A stretch of 64,000 nt of DNA from Oscillospiraceae bacterium (GTDB lineage: Bacteria; Bacillota; Clostridia; Oscillospirales; Ruminococcaceae), in contig WRLY01000004.1 of the NCBI GenBank assembly GCA_009776305.1, forward strand, positions 1 to 64,000, in the 5' to 3' direction. Below are positions 46,300-54,082 of the stretch, in pieces (positions within the stretch are counted from its first letter, which is position 1; every line of letters begins with the position of its first letter). The notes under the pieces were generated by a model. That model worked only from the letters and a program-made list of their open reading frames with translations, had not been told where the DNA came from and made no database searches. A program made the translations under genes and the position numbers.

Positions 46300-46743
46300 A
46301 TGCAAATATTTTCCATAGTACTTACGGGAATCGCCGTCGTGTTTATAGTATTATTGTTTTTAATCGTTTTAATGATTTTAATGGGAAAGCTTTTTAATAC
46401 AAATAAAAAAGCAAAGCCTATACCCGTAAAAAAAGAGCCGCTGAAAATAATGTCAGCGCCTGAAATTTCAGTCGGCAAACCGTCTTCGGCAAATTCAAGC
46501 CCCTCTACAGGCGGCAGGGTTCCGTTAAACGGGACGCTAAAATCCCCCCATTCTACAGAAGATTTAAAACCGACGGCTGAAATAGTCGCGGTCATTGCGG
46601 CGGCGGTTCGGGCATATAGTGAGGCAAGCGGGAAAAACGCAAAAATTATTAGCCTGCGAAAACGTGAAACACAAAAGCCGGAGTACCGCTCCCGGTGGGG
46701 CGGGGCGGGCGTAAGCGAAAGTATGCGCCCTTTTCCGAGGTGA
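46300..46743 (+). CDS. oadG: sodium-pump decarboxylase gamma subunit (OadG family)
   Basis: 147 aa from ATG 46300 (GAGGT upstream). One N-terminal helix (IVLTGIAVVFIVLLFLIVLM), a Pro/Ser-rich linker, then the OadG end motifs EIVAVIAAAVRAYSE and a final WGGAGVSESMRPF. It stabilises the membrane complex of Na+-pumping oxaloacetate or methylmalonyl-CoA decarboxylases. 34 nt before oadB. Confidence 0.88.
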   Translation: MQIFSIVLTGIAVVFIVLLFLIVLMILMGKLFNTNKKAKPIPVKKEPLKIMSAPEISVGKPSSANSSPSTGGRVPLNGTLKSPHSTEDLKPTAEIVAVIAAAVRAYSEASGKNAKIISLRKRETQKPEYRSRWGGAGVSESMRPFPR

Positions 46744-46777
46744 GTTTTGAAATTGTCATAAGAAAGGGCGGAGTCTT

Positions 46778-47950
46778 ATGCAGGTTTTTATTGATACAAT
46801 AGTCGGCTTGTGGGAAAACTCGGTTTTTTCGGGAGTTGAGCCTTTACAGTTTGTAATGCTCGGCATATCTTTTGTACTTATGTATTTGGCAATCGTTAAA
46901 GGCTATGAGCCGCTTTTGTTATTACCGATTGCTTTCGGCATGATGCTGACAAATATACCCGGCGGCGGCATGTTTCACCCTGAATTCTTCGCCGAAAAAG
47001 AGGTTAATTTCGGACAGGTTTTGAGTGAGGGCGGACTGCTTGACATATTATACCTCGGCTTAAAATTGCAGATTTTCCCGCTTTTGATTTTCCTCGGAAT
47101 CGGAAGTATGACCGACTTCGGACCGCTTATTGCAAACCCTTTTAGTTTTTTGCTCGGCGCAGCGGCACAGGCGGGAATATTCATTACGTTTTTGGGGGCA
47201 AGCCTTTTGGGCTTTTCAATGAACGAGGCGGCGTCAATTTCGATTATAGGCGGTGCGGACGGTCCTACGGCAATATGGCTGACCACAAGATTAGCACCCG
47301 AAATGCTCGGACCTATAGCTGTAGCGGCGTATTCTTACATGGCGCTTGTGCCTGTAATACAGCCGCCTGTAATGCGGCTTTTAACCACCCCAAAAGAGCG
47401 CGCTGTTAAAATGCGGCAACTTCGCCCCGTTTCAAAAAAGGAAAAAATCATCTTTCCGATTGTGGTTACGGCTATAGTAGGGTTTATAATTCCCGACGCT
47501 TTGGCATTAGTCGGTATGCTGATGATGGGTAACTTACTTAAAGAAAGTGGAATGGTTGACCGCCTTGTAAAAACCGCCCAAAACGAGCTTATGAACATCG
47601 TTGTAATAATGCTCGGCGTAACGGTCGGCGGGACGGCTACGGCGGCGAATTTCCTTAATTTAAATACCCTTCTTATTATAGGCTTAGGGTTAGCGGCGTT
47701 CGTGGCGGGAACGGCGGTAGGAGTGCTTTTCGGAAAGCTGATGTATGTTTTGGGCGGGAAAAAAATAAATCCGCTAATCGGCTCGGCAGGCGTGTCGGCT
47801 GTTCCAATGGCGGCGCGGGTTTCACAAAAAGTAGGGCAGGAAACCGACCCGTCAAACCATCTGCTTATGCACGCTATGGGACCAAATGTGGCGGGTGTAA
47901 TCGGCTCGGCGGTAGCGGCAGGGGTCATGCTGAGTTTATTTGGAAATTAA
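46778..47950 (+). CDS. oadB: sodium ion-translocating decarboxylase subunit beta
   Basis: 390 aa, about 9-11 membrane helices. Diagnostic sequence: [30 protein letters not shown] and the C-terminal [18 protein letters not shown]. It couples decarboxylation of carboxybiotin to Na+ export. The carboxyltransferase alpha subunit and biotin carrier are not in this window and must be elsewhere. Ends the operon, followed by a terminator at 47971-48010. Confidence 0.96.
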   Translation: MQVFIDTIVGLWENSVFSGVEPLQFVMLGISFVLMYLAIVKGYEPLLLLPIAFGMMLTNIPGGGMFHPEFFAEKEVNFGQVLSEGGLLDILYLGLKLQIFPLLIFLGIGSMTDFGPLIANPFSFLLGAAAQAGIFITFLGASLLGFSMNEAASISIIGGADGPTAIWLTTRLAPEMLGPIAVAAYSYMALVPVIQPPVMRLLTTPKERAVKMRQLRPVSKKEKIIFPIVVTAIVGFIIPDALALVGMLMMGNLLKESGMVDRLVKTAQNELMNIVVIMLGVTVGGTATAANFLNLNTLLIIGLGLAAFVAGTAVGVLFGKLMYVLGGKKINPLIGSAGVSAVPMAARVSQKVGQETDPSNHLLMHAMGPNVAGVIGSAVAAGVMLSLFGN

Positions 47951-47970
47951 CGTAACCTATTCGGTTTATG

Positions 47971-48010
47971 AAAACCGTATCAACTCCAAAAGGAGAAGAT
48001 ACGGTTTTTT
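47971..48010 (+). terminator. terminator of the oadB operon
   Basis: An 11-bp stem (AAAACCGTATC with GATACGGTTTT) plus an inner CTCC/GGAG helix, followed by T6. Confidence 0.85.
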
Positions 48011-48135
48011 GGCGGGATTCGGCACGAAATTCTTCATAAAATCTTAATATTTACAGCTATTGATTTTTAAGAAGTTTGTGTTATTATAATATACAGTTAA
48101 TTAACTTGGACTCTAAAAACAAACGGAGGAAAAAT

Positions 48136-48825
48136 GTGAAAATACTGATTTGCGACGACGACAAGGAAATAGTAGACGCAATAGAAATCTACTTAAAATC
48201 TTCGGGGTACGAAACGGTTAAGGCTTATAACGGACTTGAAGCTATCAGCAAAATTGAAAATGAAGAACTGCACCTGATTATCATGGACGTCATGATGCCA
48301 AAGCTTGACGGTATAGCCGCCACGCTGAAAATTCGCGAAAAGCAAAACATTCCGATTATTATGCTGTCGGCGAAATCAGAGGACACCGACAAAATTCTCG
48401 GTTTGCAGATGGGGGCGGACGATTATGTCACAAAGCCGTTTAACCCGCTCGAACTGCTCGCGAGGGTCAGCTCTCAGCTAAGACGATATACCGAACTCGG
48501 CTGTACCGAAATAAAGTCGGGGGTTTATAAAAGCGGCGGGCTTATGGTTGACGATGACTGCAAAATCGTATCGGTTGACGGCAGAGAGGTAAAACTAACG
48601 CCGTTGCAGTACAAAATTTTACTTTTACTCATTAAAAACAAAGGCAGGGTTTTCTCGATTGACGAAATTTATGAAGCGGTATGGAACGAAGATTCTTACA
48701 ACGCCGAAAATACAATTGCGGTTCATATCCGCGGCATAAGGGAAAAAATCGAAATAAATCCGAAAGAACCAAAATATTTAAAGGTGGTATGGGGAATTGG
48801 CTACAAAATTGAAAAAACGCCGTAA
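48136..48825 (+). CDS. response regulator transcription factor (OmpR family)
   Basis: 229 aa from GTG 48136, chosen because GGAGG lies 6 nt upstream and the protein begins VKILICDDDKEIVD; the overlapping ATG at 48134 runs into TGA. Receiver domain (1-115) with phospho-acceptor Asp in IIMDVMMPKLDG and Lys in DDYVTKPFNP. OmpR winged-helix DNA-binding domain at about 130-229. The preceding promoter is weak (TATAAT at 48085 with a poor -35). Overlaps the kinase gene by 29 nt. Confidence 0.95.
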   Translation: MKILICDDDKEIVDAIEIYLKSSGYETVKAYNGLEAISKIENEELHLIIMDVMMPKLDGIAATLKIREKQNIPIIMLSAKSEDTDKILGLQMGADDYVTKPFNPLELLARVSSQLRRYTELGCTEIKSGVYKSGGLMVDDDCKIVSVDGREVKLTPLQYKILLLLIKNKGRVFSIDEIYEAVWNEDSYNAENTIAVHIRGIREKIEINPKEPKYLKVVWGIGYKIEKTP

Positions 48826-51172
48826 CGGCGAAGAACAGTCCGCCGTTTTAAAAAACGGCAAAAACGAAAATCTTTCATTAAACGGCGGCTCAAAACGCCT
48901 GCGGTTTTCTCCCGTATTAAAAGCGACGGCGTTTATTATGTTAATTGCACTTTCGCTCGCAGCTTTAGTCGCGCTGTTTGAATCCGCAGATTCGCCCGTT
49001 TGGGATTGGAACAGTATGGACATAGGTAAAAATGACTATACCGAAACTTATTCATATCAATTATATGAGGATTGGATAATACAAAATAACTTTTTTAAAT
49101 TAGCAGAAAGTCTTAACACTGATTTTGAAACCGATAAGCAAAAGCTGTTTGAAGAGAATGAAGAACAGATAAAGGACAGTTTACTAAACGAGTATATCCA
49201 AAACGAACTCACCCATGAAGTGCTTTGGGAAGTGTTTGACCGCGATTATGCGAGAGAAATTGAATCGGAAATTTATTTGTATGAACGAGAAGAACCTACT
49301 GTGGAAGAAGGAGAAGAGCAGTACCAAATCCGACTTGAAGAAATTAAACAAAGCATATTTTACAACTATGAATACGAAATAAGAGAAAAATTAGCAAACG
49401 AGTACAGAGCCGCTATCACGGAAGAAATGGCACTCGAAGCCTTTGAACGGGATTTTGCAAACGACATAACAAATCTTGAAAACAGACACACGCAAAATAC
49501 TCCTGAAAATCTGCTTGCCAAAATAAATGAAATTGAAACAATCACCGCTTATTATTTTGAATCCGGCGAGACGGTTTTTAAGAAAAATGCTTTTAGTTAT
49601 GACCAAATAAAGCAAAATAACCGCTATGTCAGCGAACGGGAATATCAACATGATAACCATATACCCGTGAAATACATTGTCGCAATTGACGAAAATTTTA
49701 TCATTGAGAAAAATGCCGAACTCGCCCATGTGAATAAAAACGCCGCAGAATTACTTATTTTAGCCGTAAGTCTGCTTGCCGCTTATCTGCTTTGCTTGGT
49801 TTATCTTGTTTACGCGGCGGGAAGAAAAAGTTCCGCCCCTGGTATATCAATGACATTTATTGATAAATTATATACCGAAATAACGTTAGGGGCTATCTGC
49901 CTTATCCCGCTCCCGGGTTATGTGTTCTCTTGGGATATGCGTGAAATGTATTTAAGTTCCATAATGAAATATGTATATTTGGGTGTGTTGGGTTTATTTT
50001 TCGCGGTTGAATACGCGCTACTTTTATCGGTTGTGCGGCATATTAAAAACAAAAGTATTTTTAAAAACGCGCTGATTTATAAATTATCGGTATTAATCAT
50101 AAAAGGTTTGAAAAAAGCAGGAAATGGCATAGGCTTTATGTATTCGAGGAAAAACCCTATGACGAAAACAGTAATAGCCATAACGATTTTAGGCGTTTTG
50201 ACCATGATTCCTTTTGCAGGTATTATAACCATTCCTTTAGCACTGTTCTTAGCGTACAGGCAGACGGTCGCGTTCTACGCACTTAAAGTAGGCATACAGG
50301 CGGTAAAAAACGGCAATTTTGAAACGCGGATTGTTCTGTCAGGCGATTCTGAATCCGGTTTTTTTAGTCCAAAGATGTTCGGGAAGAAAATCAAATTGAA
50401 AGACACTTCCGAATTCTCGCTTTTAGCGGCTGATATTAATGAAATCGCGGCGGGACTGAATGAAGAGGTTGAGCGCAGGCTGAAATCCGAGCGGCTTAAA
50501 ACCGAGTTGATTGTCAATGTTTCCCACGATATAAGAACCCCCCTGACTTCGCTTATTACCTATGCGGATTTACTGAAAAACGAAGAAACAGACAATGAAA
50601 ATATTAAAAAATACACCGAAATCATATCGCAGAAATCGGACAGGCTGAAAACTTTAACCGACGACCTTTTTGAATCGGCAAAGGCGGCAAGCGGAAATAT
50701 TACCGTTAATTTTGAAACGGTGGAGGTCAATTCCCTGCTCCATCAGACGCTTGCGGAATTTGATTCTCAAATCAAGCAGTCGAACTTAGAGGTTAAAATG
50801 AATATACCGCAGGAAAAATTATTGGTACGTGCAGACGGGCGACTACTTTGGAGGGTAATTGAAAACCTGTTGTCCAACGCCCTTATATATTCCCTTGAAA
50901 ATTCGCGGATATACGTTGAAGTTGGTGAAGACGCCGTTCATAACGTGTTTATCGAAATTAAAAACATTTCAAAGGTGGAGCTTAATATTCCCGAGGACGA
51001 GGTCACAGAACGTTTTAAGCGCGGGGATTTGTCCCGAAACAGCGAGGGAAGCGGTTTAGGCTTAGACATTGCCGCATCGCTTATGCGCTGTCAGAACGGC
51101 GAGTTAAAAGTAAAAATTGACGGCGATTTGTTTAAGGTTTGCGTAAAAATTCCGAACGCGGTACAGACTTAA
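48797..51172 (+). CDS. sensor histidine kinase with large duplicated sensor region
   Basis: 791 aa; start TTG at 48797 (an alternative TTG at 48809 is possible). One helix at about 49-68, then an extracytoplasmic region (about 70-310) rich in Glu with an internal repeat, several more helices (about 312-500), then the kinase core: H box NVSHDIRTPLTSL near His576, N box WRVIENLLSNALIYS near 690, and G box EGSGLGLDIAASL near 755. The kinase and regulator genes overlap, so they form one system. The signal is unknown. Confidence 0.93.
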   Translation: MATKLKKRRNGEEQSAVLKNGKNENLSLNGGSKRLRFSPVLKATAFIMLIALSLAALVALFESADSPVWDWNSMDIGKNDYTETYSYQLYEDWIIQNNFFKLAESLNTDFETDKQKLFEENEEQIKDSLLNEYIQNELTHEVLWEVFDRDYAREIESEIYLYEREEPTVEEGEEQYQIRLEEIKQSIFYNYEYEIREKLANEYRAAITEEMALEAFERDFANDITNLENRHTQNTPENLLAKINEIETITAYYFESGETVFKKNAFSYDQIKQNNRYVSEREYQHDNHIPVKYIVAIDENFIIEKNAELAHVNKNAAELLILAVSLLAAYLLCLVYLVYAAGRKSSAPGISMTFIDKLYTEITLGAICLIPLPGYVFSWDMREMYLSSIMKYVYLGVLGLFFAVEYALLLSVVRHIKNKSIFKNALIYKLSVLIIKGLKKAGNGIGFMYSRKNPMTKTVIAITILGVLTMIPFAGIITIPLALFLAYRQTVAFYALKVGIQAVKNGNFETRIVLSGDSESGFFSPKMFGKKIKLKDTSEFSLLAADINEIAAGLNEEVERRLKSERLKTELIVNVSHDIRTPLTSLITYADLLKNEETDNENIKKYTEIISQKSDRLKTLTDDLFESAKAASGNITVNFETVEVNSLLHQTLAEFDSQIKQSNLEVKMNIPQEKLLVRADGRLLWRVIENLLSNALIYSLENSRIYVEVGEDAVHNVFIEIKNISKVELNIPEDEVTERFKRGDLSRNSEGSGLGLDIAASLMRCQNGELKVKIDGDLFKVCVKIPNAVQT

Positions 51173-51251
51173 TTATTGAAAAAGCGGATTTTCACAAAAA
51201 ACGCTCATTATCATATTATGTATTAAACCTTACATTTCGGAGGATAACTAT

Positions 51252-51674
51252 ATGATAATGAACGCAACCATAATCGACATAAGCCCGCAAGTTCTGACCG
51301 TAAGAAACCAGGCAAACCATGAAGAAGTAATTGTACGGTATCGCAACACCCGCCGATTCGTCGTCGGCGACCGCATAAGAATTACATACAGTGGAATCAT
51401 GACCATGAGTTTTCCGCCGCAGATTACTGCAAATAATATACAGCTTATTGCCTCGCCGCCTATTATCGCACCAAGGGAAATGCGGGCGCAGGTTTTACGC
51501 AGAGAATCTAACTTTCTTATCGTTCGGAATAATTTAAACGGGCAGATTTTGCGTGTAGATTCGGGCGATGCGCGGTTCTTCTGCCCCGGCAGACAGGTGG
51601 TAATCAGGCATACGGGGGTAATTCCCGGAATTCCGCCAAGGGTAAACGCACTGGAGCTTACGCCGATTTGCTGA
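51252..51674 (+). CDS. 140-aa two-repeat beta-rich protein, function unknown
   Basis: ATG 51252 behind a CGGAGG site. The protein is an internal duplication of about 62 aa: ATIIDISPQVLTVRNQAN with VGDRIRITYSGIM in the first half, and AQVLRRESNFLIVRNNLN with PGRQVVIRHTGVI in the second. Repeated beta strands and no signal peptide suggest an OB-like or barrel fold. No family recognised. Single-gene unit between the kinase and the convergent thioesterase. Confidence 0.75.
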   Translation: MIMNATIIDISPQVLTVRNQANHEEVIVRYRNTRRFVVGDRIRITYSGIMTMSFPPQITANNIQLIASPPIIAPREMRAQVLRRESNFLIVRNNLNGQILRVDSGDARFFCPGRQVVIRHTGVIPGIPPRVNALELTPIC

Positions 51675-51710
51675 CGGCAAAAGGAACGGTTTATTAACGC
51701 TTACTGTAAG

Positions 51711-52130
51711 CTAAATCATGCTTTGCTCAAACAGCGCGTATAATTCCGGCAACGCTTTTTTAAGCGATATGGGGCGCTTTTTGGTAGCCTCCAAAAAGCA
51801 GTGAGAGGTTCTTCCCGTTGTACGAAGCACGCCTGTTTTTACATCGGTAATTTCATAAACTATAGTCATTTGGGCGTTTTGCAATTCGCTTATACGGGCT
51901 TCTATACGCACCGTGTCCGCAAAACGCACCATTGACTTATATTCGCAGGAAAGCCCCAACAGCGCAAAATCCACCCCTGCCTGCACCGATTTCTCATATC
52001 CGAAACCGATTTGCTCCATAAAATCCACACGAGCTTCTTCAAACCAACGTATATAATTTGAGTGATGAATGATTCCCATTTGGTCGGTTTCATAATAATT
52101 AGCCTTGCGAATTAAAGGATTTATTTTCAT
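51711..52130 (-). CDS. acyl-CoA thioesterase (4-hydroxybenzoyl-CoA thioesterase / YbgC type)
   Basis: 139-aa hotdog-fold enzyme. The DQMGIIHHSNYIRWFEEAR motif with the catalytic Asp is near residue 16, then FALLGLSCEYKSMVRF. It hydrolyses short acyl-CoA or acyl-ACP thioesters; substrate unspecified. No clear operon partner. Confidence 0.92.
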   Translation of the reverse strand: MKINPLIRKANYYETDQMGIIHHSNYIRWFEEARVDFMEQIGFGYEKSVQAGVDFALLGLSCEYKSMVRFADTVRIEARISELQNAQMTIVYEITDVKTGVLRTTGRTSHCFLEATKKRPISLKKALPELYALFEQSMI

Positions 52131-52149
52131 TTTTTTCTCCCTTTAAGTT

Positions 52150-52175
52150 TTTAACCCGCCTTGCGGCGGGCTTAA
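52150..52175 (-). terminator. hairpin downstream of the 48-aa peptide gene
   Basis: A 6-bp GC stem (52155-52160 with 52165-52170, TTGC loop) with no strong T run. Confidence 0.4.
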
Positions 52176-52198
52176 TTTAAGTTAAAAATTATTTATAT

Positions 52199-52345
52199 TC
52201 ATTGCTTTTCCTGGGGCGGGTTTTCCGCGTCGGCTTTTTCATTTTCAGCCGTCGCTCCTTCTGCCGGAGAAACCGGCAATACCGCCGGATTCATTAAAAG
52301 TTCCGCAAGTATGGCATCTATTTCCGACTGTGACAAAACTCTCAT
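52199..52345 (-). CDS. 48-aa peptide with FliM N-terminal-like motif
   Basis: ATG at 52343-52345 after GAGAGGG. The first 17 residues (MRVLSQSEIDAILAELL) match the conserved N-terminus of FliM and FliY, which in flagellar motors binds phospho-CheY (LSQxEIDALL). The rest is an acidic, Pro/Ala-rich tail and no FliM core follows. A consensus promoter lies about 100 nt upstream, which supports expression. No flagellar genes are in the window. It may be a stand-alone regulatory peptide. Confidence 0.65.
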   Translation of the reverse strand: MRVLSQSEIDAILAELLMNPAVLPVSPAEGATAENEKADAENPPQEKQ

Positions 52346-52420
52346 TAATAAGCCCTCTCTTTTACTCCGGCGCAACGCCAAATCCAAAACACCGTTTAAC
52401 ACACCCGATATTCGGTCGCC

Positions 52421-52436
52421 AAACGCCAAAGCGTTT
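52421..52436. repeat. AAACGC/GCGTTT hairpin in the 48-aa peptide leader
   Basis: A 6-bp stem with a 4-nt loop. The same AACGC-loop-GCGTT core occurs at 20821-20834, and a similar AACGCC/GGCGTT core at 52691-52706. Confidence 0.5.
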
Positions 52437-52448
52437 AAATGTGATTTT

Positions 52449-52477
52449 ATTATAACATAAATAAGACGACTTGTCAA
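52449..52477 (-). promoter_or_regulatory. consensus promoter of the 48-aa peptide gene
   Basis: Minus strand: -35 TTGACA (52472-52477), 17-nt spacer, TGT-extended -10 TATAAT (52449-52454). Confidence 0.85.
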
Positions 52478-52537
52478 CGTATTTATACTCAAAGGTTCGG
52501 CATTGGCAGTATTTTTAAAATAACTCTAAAAAAAGTC

Positions 52538-52715
52538 TTGACAGAAAAGATATTTTATGATAAAATAATCTTTGCACGGCAATTCTCATCTATACGCCAA
52601 GATTGCGGAATGGCATAAATGTTGCCTTGCAGTGACTTTAGAACCATTATGGAATAATCCAATAATAGGTTTTAATTTAAGTAAGAGTGCAACGCCGAAA
52701 GGCGTTCACATATAT
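52538..52715 (+). ncRNA. candidate structured RNA or tRNA-Leu leader with strong promoter
   Basis: Promoter TTGACA (52538-52543), 17-nt spacer, TAAAAT (52561-52566). The 140-nt region downstream has no frame. TTGCAC (about 52572) can close with GTGCAA (about 52687), GGCA with TGCC inside, an ACCATTAT/AATAATAGGT arm, and a 3' AACGCC-GAAA-GGCGTT hairpin at 52691-52706. There is no T run, so transcription probably continues into tRNA-Leu at 52716. It is either a long tRNA leader or a processed small RNA. Confidence 0.45.
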
Positions 52716-52799
52716 GCGGCTATGGTGGAACTGGCAGACACGCAGCGTTGAGGTCGCTGTGAGAGCAATCTCATGGAGGTTCAAGTCCTCTTAGCCGCA
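52716..52799 (+). tRNA. tRNA-Leu (anticodon GAG)
   Basis: 84 nt. Acceptor GCGGCTA pairs with TAGCCGC plus discriminator A. Anticodon arm CAGCG-TTGAGGT-CGCTG places GAG at 52750-52752, which reads CUC and CUU. The long variable arm (GAGA/TCTC) is typical of leucine. CCA is not encoded. Confidence 0.97.
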
Positions 52800-52803
52800 G
52801 CGG

Positions 52804-52866
52804 TGAACCACCGCGGGCAAAATTCCTGCTATCCTTGAAGCAAGTGGGAAATTGCGCGGTGGTTCA
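52804..52866 (+). other. unexplained 12-bp hairpin in the tRNA trailer
   Basis: A perfect stem (52804-52815 with 52855-52866) encloses about 39 nt that may fold further (TGCT/AGCA, AAATTCC/GGGAAATT). It starts 5 nt after the tRNA and no T run follows, so it is not a normal terminator. Confidence 0.6.
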
Positions 52867-52897
52867 AACTTTGTACCGTTGGGTGCAGTGCCAAGCC

Positions 52898-52926
52898 TTG
52901 ACACAATAAAAAATTCATGCTATAAT
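52898..52926 (+). promoter_or_regulatory. consensus promoter of the thiT transcript
   Basis: -35 TTGACA (52898-52903), 17-nt spacer, -10 TATAAT (52921-52926). Confidence 0.85.
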
Positions 52927-52935
52927 TACCTTATA

Positions 52936-53018
52936 CAGGGAGCTGATATTTCGGCTGAGAGGAAACGGATTGACGTTTCGACCTATAACCTGATGCGGAT
53001 AATGCCGCCGTAGGGGAA
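52936..53018 (+). promoter_or_regulatory. TPP riboswitch (THI element)
   Basis: Conserved parts are present in order: GGGAGCTGAT, CGGCTGAGAGG, then ACCTGATGCGGATAATGCCG and CGTAGGGG. It lies between a consensus promoter and thiT and is followed by a terminator, so thiamine pyrophosphate should switch transcription off. Confidence 0.95.
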
Positions 53019-53037
53019 TAGTTTCTCAATTACCGAA

Positions 53038-53063
53038 AAGACGCCCGATGCGTCTTTTTTTTT
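53038..53063 (+). terminator. riboswitch-controlled terminator
   Basis: A 7-bp stem (53038-53044 with 53050-53056) and at least seven T residues, located between the TPP element and thiT. Confidence 0.88.
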
Positions 53064-53128
53064 GTGTTTCCTTGTCATTTTAAATGTAGGGCGGGGTCAG
53101 CCCGTCCGCACAAGAAAGGAATTTTTCT

Positions 53129-53701
53129 ATGAAAAATCAAAAAACCCAAATCCTCGTGGAATGTGCCATTATGCTCGCTTTGGCAACGGTACTCAGCATG
53201 ATTAAAATTTTCACCATGCCTATGGACGGCTCTGTAACCCTGCTGTCGATGCTCCCGATTGTGCTTATTTCGATTAAGCGCGGGGTTAAAGTCGGGCTAT
53301 GCACGTCGTTTTTGTATTCACTCATACAATTGGGCTTGAGCAAATTTACGATGTTCGCTTGGGGCTTAACCCCGGTAGCAATTTTCGGGACTATTACGCT
53401 TGACTATTTATTAGCGTTTACGGTACTGGGGTTAGCGGGAATTTTCAGAGATTGGAAAAAACCGCTTATCGGCGAGATTGCCGGTATTGTTATGGTAATG
53501 GTGCTTCGCTTTTTATGCCACTTTATTGCAGGAGTCATCATCTTCGGTCAATGGGCGCCGGAGGGTTGGGGTCCCGTCTTTTATTCGCTTTGCTATAACG
53601 GCGCTTATATGCTCCCCGAATTGATTTTCACTGTAATCGGAGCGGTGGTTATGCTGAAAACGCCGTACATAAGAAAGCTTTTCGCCCCTACTACGATTTA
53701 A
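53129..53701 (+). CDS. thiT: energy-coupled thiamine transporter, S component
   Basis: 190 aa with six hydrophobic helices and the ThiT-type sequences near residues 20-60 (TMPMDGSVTLLSMLPI, SIKRGVKVGL) and 115-150 (LRFLCHFIAGVIIFGQWAP). Thiamine binding component of an ECF transporter that relies on a shared EcfAA'T module elsewhere. Regulated by the upstream TPP riboswitch, which confirms the substrate. Confidence 0.95.
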   Translation: MKNQKTQILVECAIMLALATVLSMIKIFTMPMDGSVTLLSMLPIVLISIKRGVKVGLCTSFLYSLIQLGLSKFTMFAWGLTPVAIFGTITLDYLLAFTVLGLAGIFRDWKKPLIGEIAGIVMVMVLRFLCHFIAGVIIFGQWAPEGWGPVFYSLCYNGAYMLPELIFTVIGAVVMLKTPYIRKLFAPTTI

Positions 53702-53928
53702 TTACTGTTTTTTTCGCCTTTGCCTTTATCGCTGTTTTTACATTTTTCCGCGTTTTGGGCGTTTATTGTCCTCACCACAGAAATTGTAGTAAGCGTATCG
53801 GCAAGCTGCATAAAAACAGCCGAAAGCAGGGCGAGTTCATTGTCCGAAAGATTTTTCGCAATAAGATTAGCGCAAGCTGTTATAGAGGCGGTTATTTCCG
53901 CCGAATTCAAACGTTTGGGCTTATTCAA
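53698..53928 (-). CDS. small protein of the DUF6774-like type, function unknown
   Basis: 76 aa if started at TTG 53926-53928, which follows GAGGGG. The product contains an ITACANLIAKNLSDNELALL and AVFMQLADTLTTI pattern that resembles a small helical family found in Clostridia. It ends in a Lys/Asn-rich tail and its stop overlaps the thiT stop by 4 nt. The ribosome site is inside the arm of a hairpin that terminates plus-strand transcription, so the start is not certain. Confidence 0.5.
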   Translation of the reverse strand: MNKPKRLNSAEITASITACANLIAKNLSDNELALLSAVFMQLADTLTTISVVRTINAQNAEKCKNSDKGKGEKNSN

Positions 53929-53935
53929 AAATGCA

Positions 53936-53971
53936 CCCCTCGTACCATTATACGAGGGGGCGCTTTTTTTT
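53936..53971 (+). terminator. terminator of thiT, inside an antisense small gene
   Basis: A 9-bp stem (53936-53944 with 53951-53959) followed by eight T residues. It is 235 nt beyond thiT, so the thiT transcript would run antisense to the small gene at 53698-53928. Confidence 0.85.
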
Positions 53972-53993
53972 ATTAACAGCACCCCGCCCCCCC

Positions 53994-54023
53994 TTGACAT
54001 TTGCCCCTTAAAAATCGTATAAT
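53994..54023 (+). promoter_or_regulatory. promoter of the cupin regulator and ligase genes
   Basis: -35 TTGACA (53994-53999), 18-nt spacer, -10 TATAAT (54018-54023). Confidence 0.75.
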
Positions 54024-54082
54024 TATATTGAAATATACGATTACCCGATTAGCTTTAAAATTATCTTTATAAGGAGAAAACC

